Source: Maea johnstoni (Eukaryota; Annelida; Polychaeta; Spionida; Magelonidae). From it: a DNA stretch of 64,000 nucleotides. The position numbers and the translations under genes were made by a program. Positions 54,552 through 63,284 of the stretch are shown in pieces. Positions within the stretch are counted from its first letter, which is position 1; each line of letters begins with the position of its first letter. The notes below the pieces were generated by a model that was given only the letters and a program-made list of their open reading frames with translations, was not told the origin of the DNA and did not search any database. Location of the stretch: positions 1-64,000 of the forward strand of contig CAWWDR010000962.1 in assembly GCA_963942565.1 (NCBI GenBank), read 5' to 3'.

Positions 54552-55871
54552 TTACCAGCCGGCTAACTGAAGCTGTTTGGCTGTTTTTTCGACATCACGA
54601 TCATATTCGGATGCACTCTCTGCAGGTGTTTTCAAACCAAGTCCGGCAGAAACACAAAGCTGAGGAAGGTTCGGTCCTTTCAGAGGAGACAGGTATTCCA
54701 ATGCCGGTACAGCATCTCCTGCATCAATATAAGCCTGGGCATCATTAACACTGGGAAGTACATCTTTCGGCAGGTCAACACCCTTGATGGCAAAGGCACC
54801 AGTAACGTCTCCGGCATTCATATAAGCAGCCAGTCCTTCACCTGAAACAAAGTAATCAGCGAATAGTCTAGCCGCTTCCTGTTTCTCAGACAATGAGGGA
54901 ATACAAATCTGGTTGGGCATCCATAGGGTTGAACCATTGGAATCGGGAGCGTCACCGGGAATCGCGAAGAATCTCATATTCTGCATTACATCGTCAGGAT
55001 ACTTATTACTGAGGTCAGAGATCACCCATGTTGCCATAAAATAGTGAGCCGCTTTACCAGTTGCCAGCATTTCCTGGGCAATATCATAGGTCGCTGTTGC
55101 TGCATCATCATTAATATATCCCTTATTATAAATGTCAGCCAGTTTTTCAAAGCCTCTCATCGCAGCGGGATCAGTACTGAATTTAGCCTTATTGTTAGTA
55201 TAATTATCTGCAAAATCAGGATTAGAATTGTGAACGTTGAAGTAATCTGCCAGCAACAAAATTTGTGATGACCACGCATCTTTATAACTTGCCGCTATAG
55301 GAACGATCCCCGCTTCTTTTATCACTTCGCAATTACTTAGAAGTTCATCCCACGTTTTGGGAATGGAAAGACCAAGTTTGTCATAAACCACCTTGTTATA
55401 GATGACTCCACCTGAAGACATGGGTCTGAGGGGAATTCCAAAATAAGCGTCTGTACCGACAGAAGTGGTATCTTTGAAAGAATCAAGGACTCTCCCGGAG
55501 AATGCTTCACCGGAAAGGTCTACAAAATTATTAGCAGGATTCAGAGCTTGAAAGAGTGCTCCTGTGTTATAGGTCAGCAGATCGGGCATATCCTCTGCAA
55601 CTATTCGGGTTTTTACGATATTGACACCTTCGGGACCGGCCGGACGAAACTCGAGTTCAACCTCAATATTGTGTTTGGCTTCAAAGGCAGCGATTACAGC
55701 ATCGACCTGATGCTGATCTGATTCTCCAGCGGGAAGTAACCATACTATTTTCTGTGTCTCTTCAATAGCTTTTTGAGGGGTACCGGAATCGTCCTGAGAA
55801 CCGGCGGAAAAAAGTGCTGACACCATAGTCAGCAACATTAGTAAAAAAGTGATTTTCTTAAAATTAAACAT
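54552..55871 (-). CDS. Sugar ABC transporter substrate-binding protein, second system
   Basis: A 439-residue family-1 binding protein. The signal peptide covers residues 1-22 (FKKITFLLMLLTMVSALFSAG), again without a lipobox cysteine. Mature features include KIVWLLPAGESDQHQVDAVIAAFEAKHNIEVELEFRP and LWMPNQICIPSLSEKQEAARLFADYF. It is the first gene of the operon, after GGAGG, and a composite regulatory motif lies upstream. The two-component system upstream probably controls it. Confidence 0.92.
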   Translation of the reverse strand: MFNFKKITFLLMLLTMVSALFSAGSQDDSGTPQKAIEETQKIVWLLPAGESDQHQVDAVIAAFEAKHNIEVELEFRPAGPEGVNIVKTRIVAEDMPDLLTYNTGALFQALNPANNFVDLSGEAFSGRVLDSFKDTTSVGTDAYFGIPLRPMSSGGVIYNKVVYDKLGLSIPKTWDELLSNCEVIKEAGIVPIAASYKDAWSSQILLLADYFNVHNSNPDFADNYTNNKAKFSTDPAAMRGFEKLADIYNKGYINDDAATATYDIAQEMLATGKAAHYFMATWVISDLSNKYPDDVMQNMRFFAIPGDAPDSNGSTLWMPNQICIPSLSEKQEAARLFADYFVSGEGLAAYMNAGDVTGAFAIKGVDLPKDVLPSVNDAQAYIDAGDAVPALEYLSPLKGPNLPQLCVSAGLGLKTPAESASEYDRDVEKTAKQLQLAGW

Positions 55872-55923
55872 TCATTCCTCCATGATTTATTGTTTCTACA
55901 GAATAGCAGTGCTTTTTTCAGCT

Positions 55924-55965
55924 GCACATGGACTTATATGCACTTGATGATGGAATATCCATCAT
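55924..55965 (-). promoter_or_regulatory. Composite regulatory motif upstream of the second ABC operon
   Basis: In plus-strand terms: GCACATGG (55924-55931), a second GCAC 16 bases on (55940), and a palindrome ATGATGGA-ATA-TCCATCAT (55947-55965). The same three parts with identical spacing occur at 60799-60840, ahead of another sulfatase. A direct repeat at 16-base spacing suits an AraC-type regulator such as the adjacent YesN-like protein. The palindrome overlaps the stop of that regulator gene. Confidence 0.72.
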
Positions 55966-57446
55966 TCTGGATCAATACTGCGTGAGTATTCCGATGGAGA
56001 CATACCTGTTACGTTTTTAAAGACACGACTGAAATAATATGGATCGTTAAAACCGGCCATCTCGGCTACATCCTTTAAGAGAATATCTCCGCTGCCGGTC
56101 ATGATTCTTTTAGCTGCACTGATGCGGACAGTGTTCAGAAATCCGCAAAATGATGTTTCTCCGTACTTTCTGAAAAGTTTACTCAAGTAGGATGGAGATA
56201 TATGATATTTTTCAGAAACAATAGCAAGAGTTAGAGGTTTTTTATAATTTTCTTCGATCCAGTGGCTTATTTCTGTAAAGAAGACAGGTGTCTCCGGTTT
56301 AAAATGACTCTGTTCTTTCATCCCCGAGATTTCAACTGCTAATTCAGCAGACATCTCTGTTATTCCCCTATAATCTTCCGTTGCAGATAGTCGATCCTCC
56401 AATAGATGTTCAATATCTGTCATGGAAATACTGTCATTTTCGGAATTCCTGTTAATAATATGATGGAGGATTTTTCGCAATATGATCTCGATTACCATAT
56501 AGGAATATTCTTTTCTCTGCCAGAGAGCTGATTCTTCCATAACTGTTTTCTTCAACAAGTCTGGACGTTGTGAATCCAGAGAATAATTCAATTTGTCAAA
56601 TAGTACGGGATCCCGGAAGTATTCAAAATCGGAACTGACCTTTCCAGAGTGAAAAATCCTTTTTCCGGGAATAATAAGACTGTCCAGCTCCTTATACATT
56701 CTTTTTACTGTATTATTCAAATCCACTGCAGGAGTTTCCTCCCCGGAAAAAATGATTGTCTCTGTCTTTTCAATACATTGATCTGCAAATTCCCGAACAG
56801 TCCATTCAAAATATTTACCGGTAATTGTTTCATCAGTAGTGATAAAAAATTTTTCTCCTGAATCTCTACCGGAAATACTATGTATACGGTCATCTGATAA
56901 TTCTGATAAATCTATTATCGAGTTTCTGTTGAAATAGGATGGCCGGGCTCCAATCCGAAACAAAGCAATCCTGAATTTCTCATTCTCCATCTTTTCAGAG
57001 TACAATTGCTTATCAGAGTAGCCACTATGAACAAGATTTACTAAATAATCATGTAGAATCGTCCGTTTTCGTACCAATAGTTTCTTTTTTTGTTCTGATA
57101 GAACATCACGGAGCTGTTGAGGTTTGACCGGTTTTATTAAATAACCAATGACTCCTGTATCCAGAGCACTTCTTGCATATTCAAAATCCTGATGCCCACT
57201 GACTATCAGCACCGGAATATTGGGATATTCGTTTTTAAGAGATTTAACAAGAGTGATTCCATCCATAACGGGCATTTTAACATCCGTTATTATCAAATCC
57301 GGTTGAATTTCATCAACCAGTTCGAGGGCCCGCGAACCATGTTCGGCAATTCCGGCGACACTATAATCGGGACAGCTGCTCTCAATTATGGATTGAAGAT
57401 AATCGGCCGGGCCCGCTTCATCTTCGACTATTAATACTTTAAACAT
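55962..57446 (-). CDS. YesN-like response regulator with AraC DNA-binding domain
   Basis: A 494-residue regulator. The receiver domain occupies residues 1-125 with the phospho-acceptor D55 in DLIITDVKMPVMDG and the conserved lysine in GYLIKPVKP. The C-terminal end is the AraC helix-turn-helix pair (LAIVSEKYHISPSYLSKLFRKYGETSF and LLKDVAEMAGFNDPYYFSRVFKNVTGMSPSEYSR). The ATG at 57446 follows AAAGGA and overlaps the end of the kinase gene by eight bases. It probably activates the sugar operons on both sides in response to the kinase. Confidence 0.93.
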   Translation of the reverse strand: MFKVLIVEDEAGPADYLQSIIESSCPDYSVAGIAEHGSRALELVDEIQPDLIITDVKMPVMDGITLVKSLKNEYPNIPVLIVSGHQDFEYARSALDTGVIGYLIKPVKPQQLRDVLSEQKKKLLVRKRTILHDYLVNLVHSGYSDKQLYSEKMENEKFRIALFRIGARPSYFNRNSIIDLSELSDDRIHSISGRDSGEKFFITTDETITGKYFEWTVREFADQCIEKTETIIFSGEETPAVDLNNTVKRMYKELDSLIIPGKRIFHSGKVSSDFEYFRDPVLFDKLNYSLDSQRPDLLKKTVMEESALWQRKEYSYMVIEIILRKILHHIINRNSENDSISMTDIEHLLEDRLSATEDYRGITEMSAELAVEISGMKEQSHFKPETPVFFTEISHWIEENYKKPLTLAIVSEKYHISPSYLSKLFRKYGETSFCGFLNTVRISAAKRIMTGSGDILLKDVAEMAGFNDPYYFSRVFKNVTGMSPSEYSRSIDPE

Positions 57447-59259
57447 GGCTATCCTTTTCGAAATCTTTGAACAAAGGTCCATTCAATATTATTAAGACAT
57501 CGCCCTTTTCATTCCGGACTATTTCCCATTGAAAAAGACCTTCATAAAAAAGATGCATACGAGTCAAGGTATTGATTAATCCCATCCCACCCAGATCCAT
57601 GCCTCTATTGAGAAAACTATTCTTTGGATTCTCTCTGATCTGATTCATATCATTGCGAATTTCTTTCAGTTTATCCGGATCAAATCCCTCTCCGTTATCA
57701 CCGATTTCCAGAATCCATCTCTCCCCATCTATCTTACCCTTTATGCTGATATCGATTGGTCCGAAAGAATTATTATACCCATGACTGAAGGAGTTCTCCA
57801 CAAAGGGTTGAAGAATCATTTTAGGAAAAGCTGTTTTAATCAATTCAGGATCAATAGACACATTATAAGTTAGTCTTTTCTGAAGCCTCTGTTTCATCAG
57901 ATAAAGATAAGTCCGAAGATGTTCAATCTCATCTCCTATTGTTGAATCCGATTCAATCGTATCGGTGGAATATCGCAGGATTGATGCAACTGCATCACAT
58001 AATTCGGCAATCCCCTCATCTCCGGATTTTACCCCTCTTGCTGCAATAACAGTTAGGATATTGTTGATAAAATGAGGATTGATCTGCGCCTGGAGGGAAT
58101 CAAAACGGGCTCTCATCCATAAAGTCCTGGAATCCAGTTCCTCGCGAATTGATTCATCTAAGCGCATCTGCATGGTCTGGAATGCTCTATCAAGAGCGAC
58201 AATTTCGTTATTTGCATGATTGATCGGTTCTCCCGATGTAAGATTTGAAAGCATAGTGTCTTCGATTTTCAACTGTATCAGCCGGAGAGGTCTGGTTATC
58301 ATCAGAGAAGAAAGCCAGATAAAACCTATGGAAACTATTATAATGAGAAAACCGATAATCAAAGTTATGTAGCTGATATTCCTCAAGGGAGAGAGAAGTA
58401 TTTGCCTGTCCAGAATCAGAATCACTTTCATCCCCGTTATTTCAGAAGATGTTGAGAAAACAGCTTCTCTCCTGCCGCTTAAGCTGTTGCTGATAAATCG
58501 CCCTGTTTTTGGGGAGCTTTCAGAGAAATCACGATAATACTGAAACAAATCATCAGATAGAAGCTGACTTGAATAAAATAAGTCACCTGTAGGATTATAC
58601 AGTAGGATTTTGCTGAATTGTTTATCCGGCAATACGAGGATAGACTCCAGTTCTTTTATTTTCTTCAGGACTGTTATATAAAAAATACCTTCATTCAGGC
58701 CTGATACAACTCTGCCTCTGCCGAATACCTGTGGAGGATTGAGCTTGTTCCCAATGTCCGGCTGAGGTTTGATGCTCACTATTCTATAGGGATTGTTTTG
58801 AGACTCTTCAATCCAGCTCCATTTTAGATAGGATTCGGCAGGATCCTTCAAGTCAAAATGTTCATTGTAATTACTGCTGAAGAAATCGCCATGTTCATTA
58901 TAGACTGAAACAGCATAGAAATTTTTAATTAGGGAATAGTTAGCCAAAAGACCGCTTACATAAATTTTAGCTTCATTTATATATTGATTGTTGCTCAAAT
59001 CGTCACGGGATAAAGTATCCAATACGGTAAGTGCCGTCAGAAACTCACTATCTGAAAGAAGATTATCTGAAACAAGGTCCATTGTTTCTATCAGATTGTC
59101 GAGCTGCCGATTAAGGGAGGCCGATAGTCTGGAATACTCTGCCAGCGCATTAGTTTCAAAAAGTCCGGAACTGTACTGAAAGAATAAGACACTCAGAAAA
59201 AAGGTGAGGAACAAGATTGAGAGAGTATAGGTAATTAGAAGTTTTTTCTGGAATCCCAT
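57439..59259 (-). CDS. YesM-like sensor histidine kinase
   Basis: A 606-residue membrane kinase. One helix is at residues 8-28 and a second near 285-310, enclosing an extracytoplasmic sensor domain. A HAMP segment (ITRPLRLIQLKIEDTML) precedes the His_kinase domain with the acceptor His in LQAQINPHFINNILTVIAARG, and the ATP-binding part has ENSFSHGYNN and IGDNGEGFDPDKL. The pair with the overlapping YesN-like gene is typical of sugar-responsive systems next to CUT1 transporters. The signal is probably a glycan fragment outside the cell. Confidence 0.93.
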   Translation of the reverse strand: MGFQKKLLITYTLSILFLTFFLSVLFFQYSSGLFETNALAEYSRLSASLNRQLDNLIETMDLVSDNLLSDSEFLTALTVLDTLSRDDLSNNQYINEAKIYVSGLLANYSLIKNFYAVSVYNEHGDFFSSNYNEHFDLKDPAESYLKWSWIEESQNNPYRIVSIKPQPDIGNKLNPPQVFGRGRVVSGLNEGIFYITVLKKIKELESILVLPDKQFSKILLYNPTGDLFYSSQLLSDDLFQYYRDFSESSPKTGRFISNSLSGRREAVFSTSSEITGMKVILILDRQILLSPLRNISYITLIIGFLIIIVSIGFIWLSSLMITRPLRLIQLKIEDTMLSNLTSGEPINHANNEIVALDRAFQTMQMRLDESIREELDSRTLWMRARFDSLQAQINPHFINNILTVIAARGVKSGDEGIAELCDAVASILRYSTDTIESDSTIGDEIEHLRTYLYLMKQRLQKRLTYNVSIDPELIKTAFPKMILQPFVENSFSHGYNNSFGPIDISIKGKIDGERWILEIGDNGEGFDPDKLKEIRNDMNQIRENPKNSFLNRGMDLGGMGLINTLTRMHLFYEGLFQWEIVRNEKGDVLIILNGPLFKDFEKDSHV

Positions 59260-59288
59260 TGTAGTAAAGTGATCCTATTACTGAAAAA

Positions 59289-60749
59289 TCAGTTCGTCAA
59301 GTTTTTAATATTATCATTTCGAGTTCCCTTCAGTGTATTAAATCGAGAATCTTGAGAATGAGGAAGAACCCCTCCTATATGACCGGGCTGATACTTATCA
59401 TTAATCAGATTGCCATCTTCGAAGGGATCTTTAGTTCTGTCCAACCAGTAATCCAGTTTATCCTGTGATTCCTTCTGCTGTTTACAGACTTCCTTATTAT
59501 CTGTGTTAGCCCAGGTAACCAAATTGTTTTTCTGAAAAGGATCTTTTTTATCATCATACAAAAGCCAGGGACCTTCTGTCGTTGCCGCATAGGTATGGGT
59601 CCTGGTAACCACTCCGCGAAAGGGCGGCTGGGGAATGACTTCCACATTCGGTGCGAAATTGATGAATACAGAATCGGGAGCCGCTTCCTCATCACCGAGA
59701 ACAAAATCAGATAGATCATCTCCTTCTGCATCATCGGGAATAGAGGTACCAGTCATACTGAGAAGGGTCGGCATCAACTCAATGATACTTATCGGTCCAT
59801 TGCTGATCCTATTTTCCGGAATTTTACGGGGCCAGCGCATCAATAAGGGAATGCCGACAGATTCTCGCCAGGGCTGGCTTTTATACCAGGCATCGTGGTT
59901 TCCCAGCATATCGCCGTGATCAGCAGTAAAAACAACTATTGTATTTTCCGTCATATTTTTTTCTTTCAGGGTCTGTAGCAGTCGGCCCATCTGATCATCG
60001 ATTGCACTGATATGGGCGTAATATCCCGCCAAAGCCTTTTTCTTGGCCTCCATTATCTCAGAGGGAACATAAGCGCTGTTTGTTTCCATGAATTCTATTT
60101 CCTGCCAGGGATATCTCTCTTGTATTTCCGGTGGCATTTCCTGATATGGATCATGAGGAGAACCCCATGAGACAACAAGAAAAAAGGGATCATCTTCTTC
60201 CGATTTCCTTTCTATAAAATTAATGGCCAGGTTTGTCTGGTGAACAGGTTCATATCCAGGCGTCCATTTAGGATCGGGATCATCATTTTCATAATAAAAA
60301 GCATCCATGTAGTCATGAGTACAATTAGCAACGGCCCAGTAGTCATCAAATCCCAAACGTCGCGGACCAGGTGGTGTGAAGGCCGTTCTGGGTCCCCCGT
60401 CAATGTGCCACTTGCCTATATATCCGCACTTGTAGCCATTATCTCTGAGAGATCCGGCCAGTGTTCCCGTACCCAGTTTTACCTGCAGTTCGTTATTTAC
60501 AACCCTGTGAGAAAGGGTGTGCAGGCCCGTAAAGAGAGAAGCCCTCGAAGGCGCGCAGGATGGAGTATTGGCAATGGCATTGGTGAATCGCGTTCCCTCT
60601 TTTGCCAGTTGGTCCAGGTTGGGTGTTTTTACATTTTCAATACCGGCGCAGCCCATGGCGCTCGAACGCATCTGGTCAGTCAGTATAAATAATATATTCG
60701 GTTTATCGGTATTTTGAGTTTTCATAATGTCAATATCCGTTCCATTCAT
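59289..60749 (-). CDS. Sulfatase (S1 family), intact
   Basis: A 486-residue sulfatase: TDKPNILFILTDQMRSSAMGC, formylglycine motif C65-A-P-S-R with ASLFTGLHTLSHRVV, YIGKWHIDGGPRTAF, FTADHGDMLGNHDAWYKSQPWRESVGIPLLMRWPRKIP. An ATG at 60725 (MKTQNTDKPN) is an alternative start. No signal peptide. The scrap at 2705-2860 derives from a close relative. It lies upstream of the YesMN pair and downstream of the GH42 gene, behind a composite motif shared with the second ABC operon. Confidence 0.93.
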   Translation of the reverse strand: MNGTDIDIMKTQNTDKPNILFILTDQMRSSAMGCAGIENVKTPNLDQLAKEGTRFTNAIANTPSCAPSRASLFTGLHTLSHRVVNNELQVKLGTGTLAGSLRDNGYKCGYIGKWHIDGGPRTAFTPPGPRRLGFDDYWAVANCTHDYMDAFYYENDDPDPKWTPGYEPVHQTNLAINFIERKSEEDDPFFLVVSWGSPHDPYQEMPPEIQERYPWQEIEFMETNSAYVPSEIMEAKKKALAGYYAHISAIDDQMGRLLQTLKEKNMTENTIVVFTADHGDMLGNHDAWYKSQPWRESVGIPLLMRWPRKIPENRISNGPISIIELMPTLLSMTGTSIPDDAEGDDLSDFVLGDEEAAPDSVFINFAPNVEVIPQPPFRGVVTRTHTYAATTEGPWLLYDDKKDPFQKNNLVTWANTDNKEVCKQQKESQDKLDYWLDRTKDPFEDGNLINDKYQPGHIGGVLPHSQDSRFNTLKGTRNDNIKNLTN

Positions 60750-60798
60750 GTATTTTATGCCTTTTTAAGAATTTATTTTACCAATGTATATTTCTACC

Positions 60799-60840
60799 GC
60801 ACATGGAGAGATAAGTACAGTATGATGGATTATTCATCAT
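60799..60840 (-). promoter_or_regulatory. Composite regulatory motif upstream of a sulfatase gene
   Basis: Plus-strand terms: GCACATGG (60799-60806), GTAC 16 bases on (60815), and ATGATGGA-TTA-TTCATCAT (60822-60840), palindromic with one mismatch. The distance from the first element to the palindrome is 23 bases, the same as at 55924-55965. On the minus strand TATACAT or TAAAAT further on could be the -10. Probably the second target of the YesN-like regulator. Confidence 0.7.
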
Positions 60841-61017
60841 ACTTCACAACGACACTCTGAACTTCCTTTGCCTGACTGGCAAAAAAGCAAATTAAATAAA
60901 AGATATAAAAGTTACAAAGATGGGAACCTGAAACTTCATGATTGGAAGTCTGTTCATGAGAGTTCTACATAAACAGATATCAGACATGGTCAATCAAATC
61001 AAAAGATTTATTCATTC

Positions 61018-61119
61018 CCTTTATATTCTGTTTTAAGACCGCCCCGGGCATGCATTAAGTAGCCGACCTGTACTGTTTAGGAGGATTATTCAATTCTTCG
61101 ATCATTTTCATATATTCTC
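61018..61119 (-). pseudogene. Remnant of the 5' end of a GH106-like gene
   Basis: Two short stretches match the start of the GH106-like gene at 49726-52785: 61068-61117 corresponds to about 52722-52785 (start codon region and ELNNPPK-like codons), and 61018-61060 to about 52590-52635 (the HARGGLKTEY region). The bases between them in the whole gene are missing. It lies directly downstream of the GH42 gene, the place a GH106 gene would have in this operon. The rest of the 60841-61017 stretch shows no gene. Confidence 0.75.
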
Positions 61120-61120
61120 T

Positions 61121-63274
61121 TTATCTTAAAATAAAAGTATCACAACCGGCAGCTTCCAATTGGAGTTCTATCTTAGAAATACCATTTTCATTCACAATGT
61201 TCCACGCTTTATTTGTAATAATGTTTACAGCTTTCTCTTTAGGCAGAACTTCATCGATGATAATCTCAAATTTCCCGGAGTGACCATTATTATTGACGAC
61301 AACCAGCATGAAATCACTGTCTTTACGCAATAAATTCACTCTCAGATTTTCATCACTGGAAGTACAGAGAGGTTTGACACCGCCTATGGATGCCAATGAT
61401 GCAATGAGATTACGAAGATTTTTGTCCTTTTTATCGGCATACTGATATCCGAGAAGAGAACCTATCATAATGGCCTGCCCTTCTTCATAATCAGCTTTTG
61501 TTATAGCTGCCGAGCCATCTGAAAATGAGGCTAGAACCTGACCACCGTCAAGAGAGAAGCTCTCCTGAAAGAAAAATCCTAAGGCCGTTTCATTCTCTGT
61601 TATATATTCCAGGTTTGTCTCCAGTTTAATGGCAACAGCATTCTCACTATCCTTCTCGGACCAATCCTCATCATAGGCATTTTTAAACTTTGATGCCGTC
61701 AGGACTTGTTCCTCTTTTACCTTAAAGACTTCCTGAAATCCCTTTCCGGGCATCTCCATACTGTGATATCCATCTTCGCCCATGCCTCCAAAAAAGACCT
61801 CGCTAACCAGGGTTCCCCCCCGGGCAATCCATTCTTTCAGTTTGGTTGCAACTTTGTCTTCCACATAATAGGGAAAGGGGTAGAAAATGACTGAATAATT
61901 GCTCAAATCCTGTTCTATTATGTGATCGGTACTTATAACATCACTGTTATACCACGAGTCATAAAGAGCCATGAATGTTCCATAGACCGATTTGTAATGG
62001 CGGTCCACCGACTTATCCATACACCAGTCGAAAATCTCATTTTTAGGACCGTTGATGACGGCAATTTTTGATTCTGCCGGTTTTGCATATCGGATTATCT
62101 CTTTGTTTTCCTGCAGGGCATTATTAATCTTTACTGAGTATTCGAGCCAGGGTGTCGATTCTCCCTTTAAAGAGGTCAATCCCCAGGCAGGTGATTCGGC
62201 TCCCAAAGTCTCGGGCCGATACTGCCAGAATTGAAATCCTTTTACACCTCTAGCCAGAGGCACCATTATATGTCTCTTTATCTCTTCGAATGTGGGAATA
62301 CCGGGGCGGTCGAAGGTGTTTCCACCGATGGCATGTATCTCTGAACTGATGACTTTCTTTCCTCTGGCAGCCGAAACGGATATGGCTGCGGCAAAGGGAT
62401 CGCTACCCACGCTGTTTCCGTGCATATCACAGATTTTCGCCAGATTATAATCATCGCTGCCCGATGTCATAATATTGAAATAGGGCATGGGAACCGTATG
62501 TACCATGACTGGATGTTCTGTGTCCTGCTCTTTCACAAGATCGACGCGCAATTTCGTATCCCTTGTTATGGAATCGGCAAAGAAAATTCTCCAGTCGATC
62601 ATATCGCTGAAATTGGATCCGGCCAATTCATTGGGGATCTCTATTTCATCCCAGCTGCGGTAATTTCTCCCCCAGACGGAATTCAGTTTATCCAGAGTTG
62701 CATATTTTTCTTCCAGCCACTGCGAAAAGGCTGCCTGAGAATGTTCGCAACAGCAGACAAGGTTATCCATATGGGGTATCCGCTTGATTCCCACAGTCAA
62801 TTCCGGCTCATTCCACAGATCCCAAATAGCCAGCGCCGGATGATCATGAAAACTGCTGACCAGCTCTCTGATAAAGTCTTTTTTCAACTCGTTGGCCGGT
62901 TTGTGATGAAAACAGGGACCCGGTGCCCCACCGATCTGCCGGTATGGTGTGGCCATTGGTTTCAGTTTTGTACCATCGGCCGTTTCCATTATCGAATCGG
63001 GATATTTATTATAGAGCCAGGCGGGAGCTACATCCATAATGATGTTTATAATTACTTCCAAACCGTTTTTATGGGCGATATCCATAATAGTTCGCAGATC
63101 ATCAAAGTAAAACTCTCCCTCTGCGGGATTCCCCCAGCGCCACTGGGCCTATATTTTAATGGTGTTGAAACCGGATTTCTTTATATTAGCCAGATCCTGC
63201 TCCCAGCAGTCGGGTTTAGGAGTCGGCGCACGGTAATACTGGGCACCGAAGGGGATGATTTCTGTTGTTTTCAT
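61121..63274 (-). pseudogene. GH42 beta-galactosidase-like enzyme with an in-frame TAG
   Basis: A protein of about 717 codons. The start is at 63274 (KTTEIIPFGAQYYRAPTPKPDCWEQDLANIKKSGF); codon 42 is TAG (63149-63151) where GH42 enzymes have tryptophan, and the frame goes on unchanged (AQWRWGNPAEGEFYFDDL). The acid/base E156 is in WDLWNEPE, the nucleophile E312 in KKVISSEIHAIGG, and the CCCEHSQAAFSQWL segment is the family's cysteine region. A flavodoxin-like trimerisation domain and a beta-domain follow. No signal peptide. The gene follows a permease of a third transporter. Unless suppressed, only a short peptide or an internal-start product would be made. Confidence 0.87.
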
Positions 63275-63284
63275 ATTATTATCT

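Noticed and set aside
63149-63151. TAG read as pyrrolysine, or TGA at 46520 as selenocysteine
   Set aside because: The expected residues are tryptophan and arginine, neither enzyme family uses these amino acids there, and no supporting machinery or stem-loop is seen.
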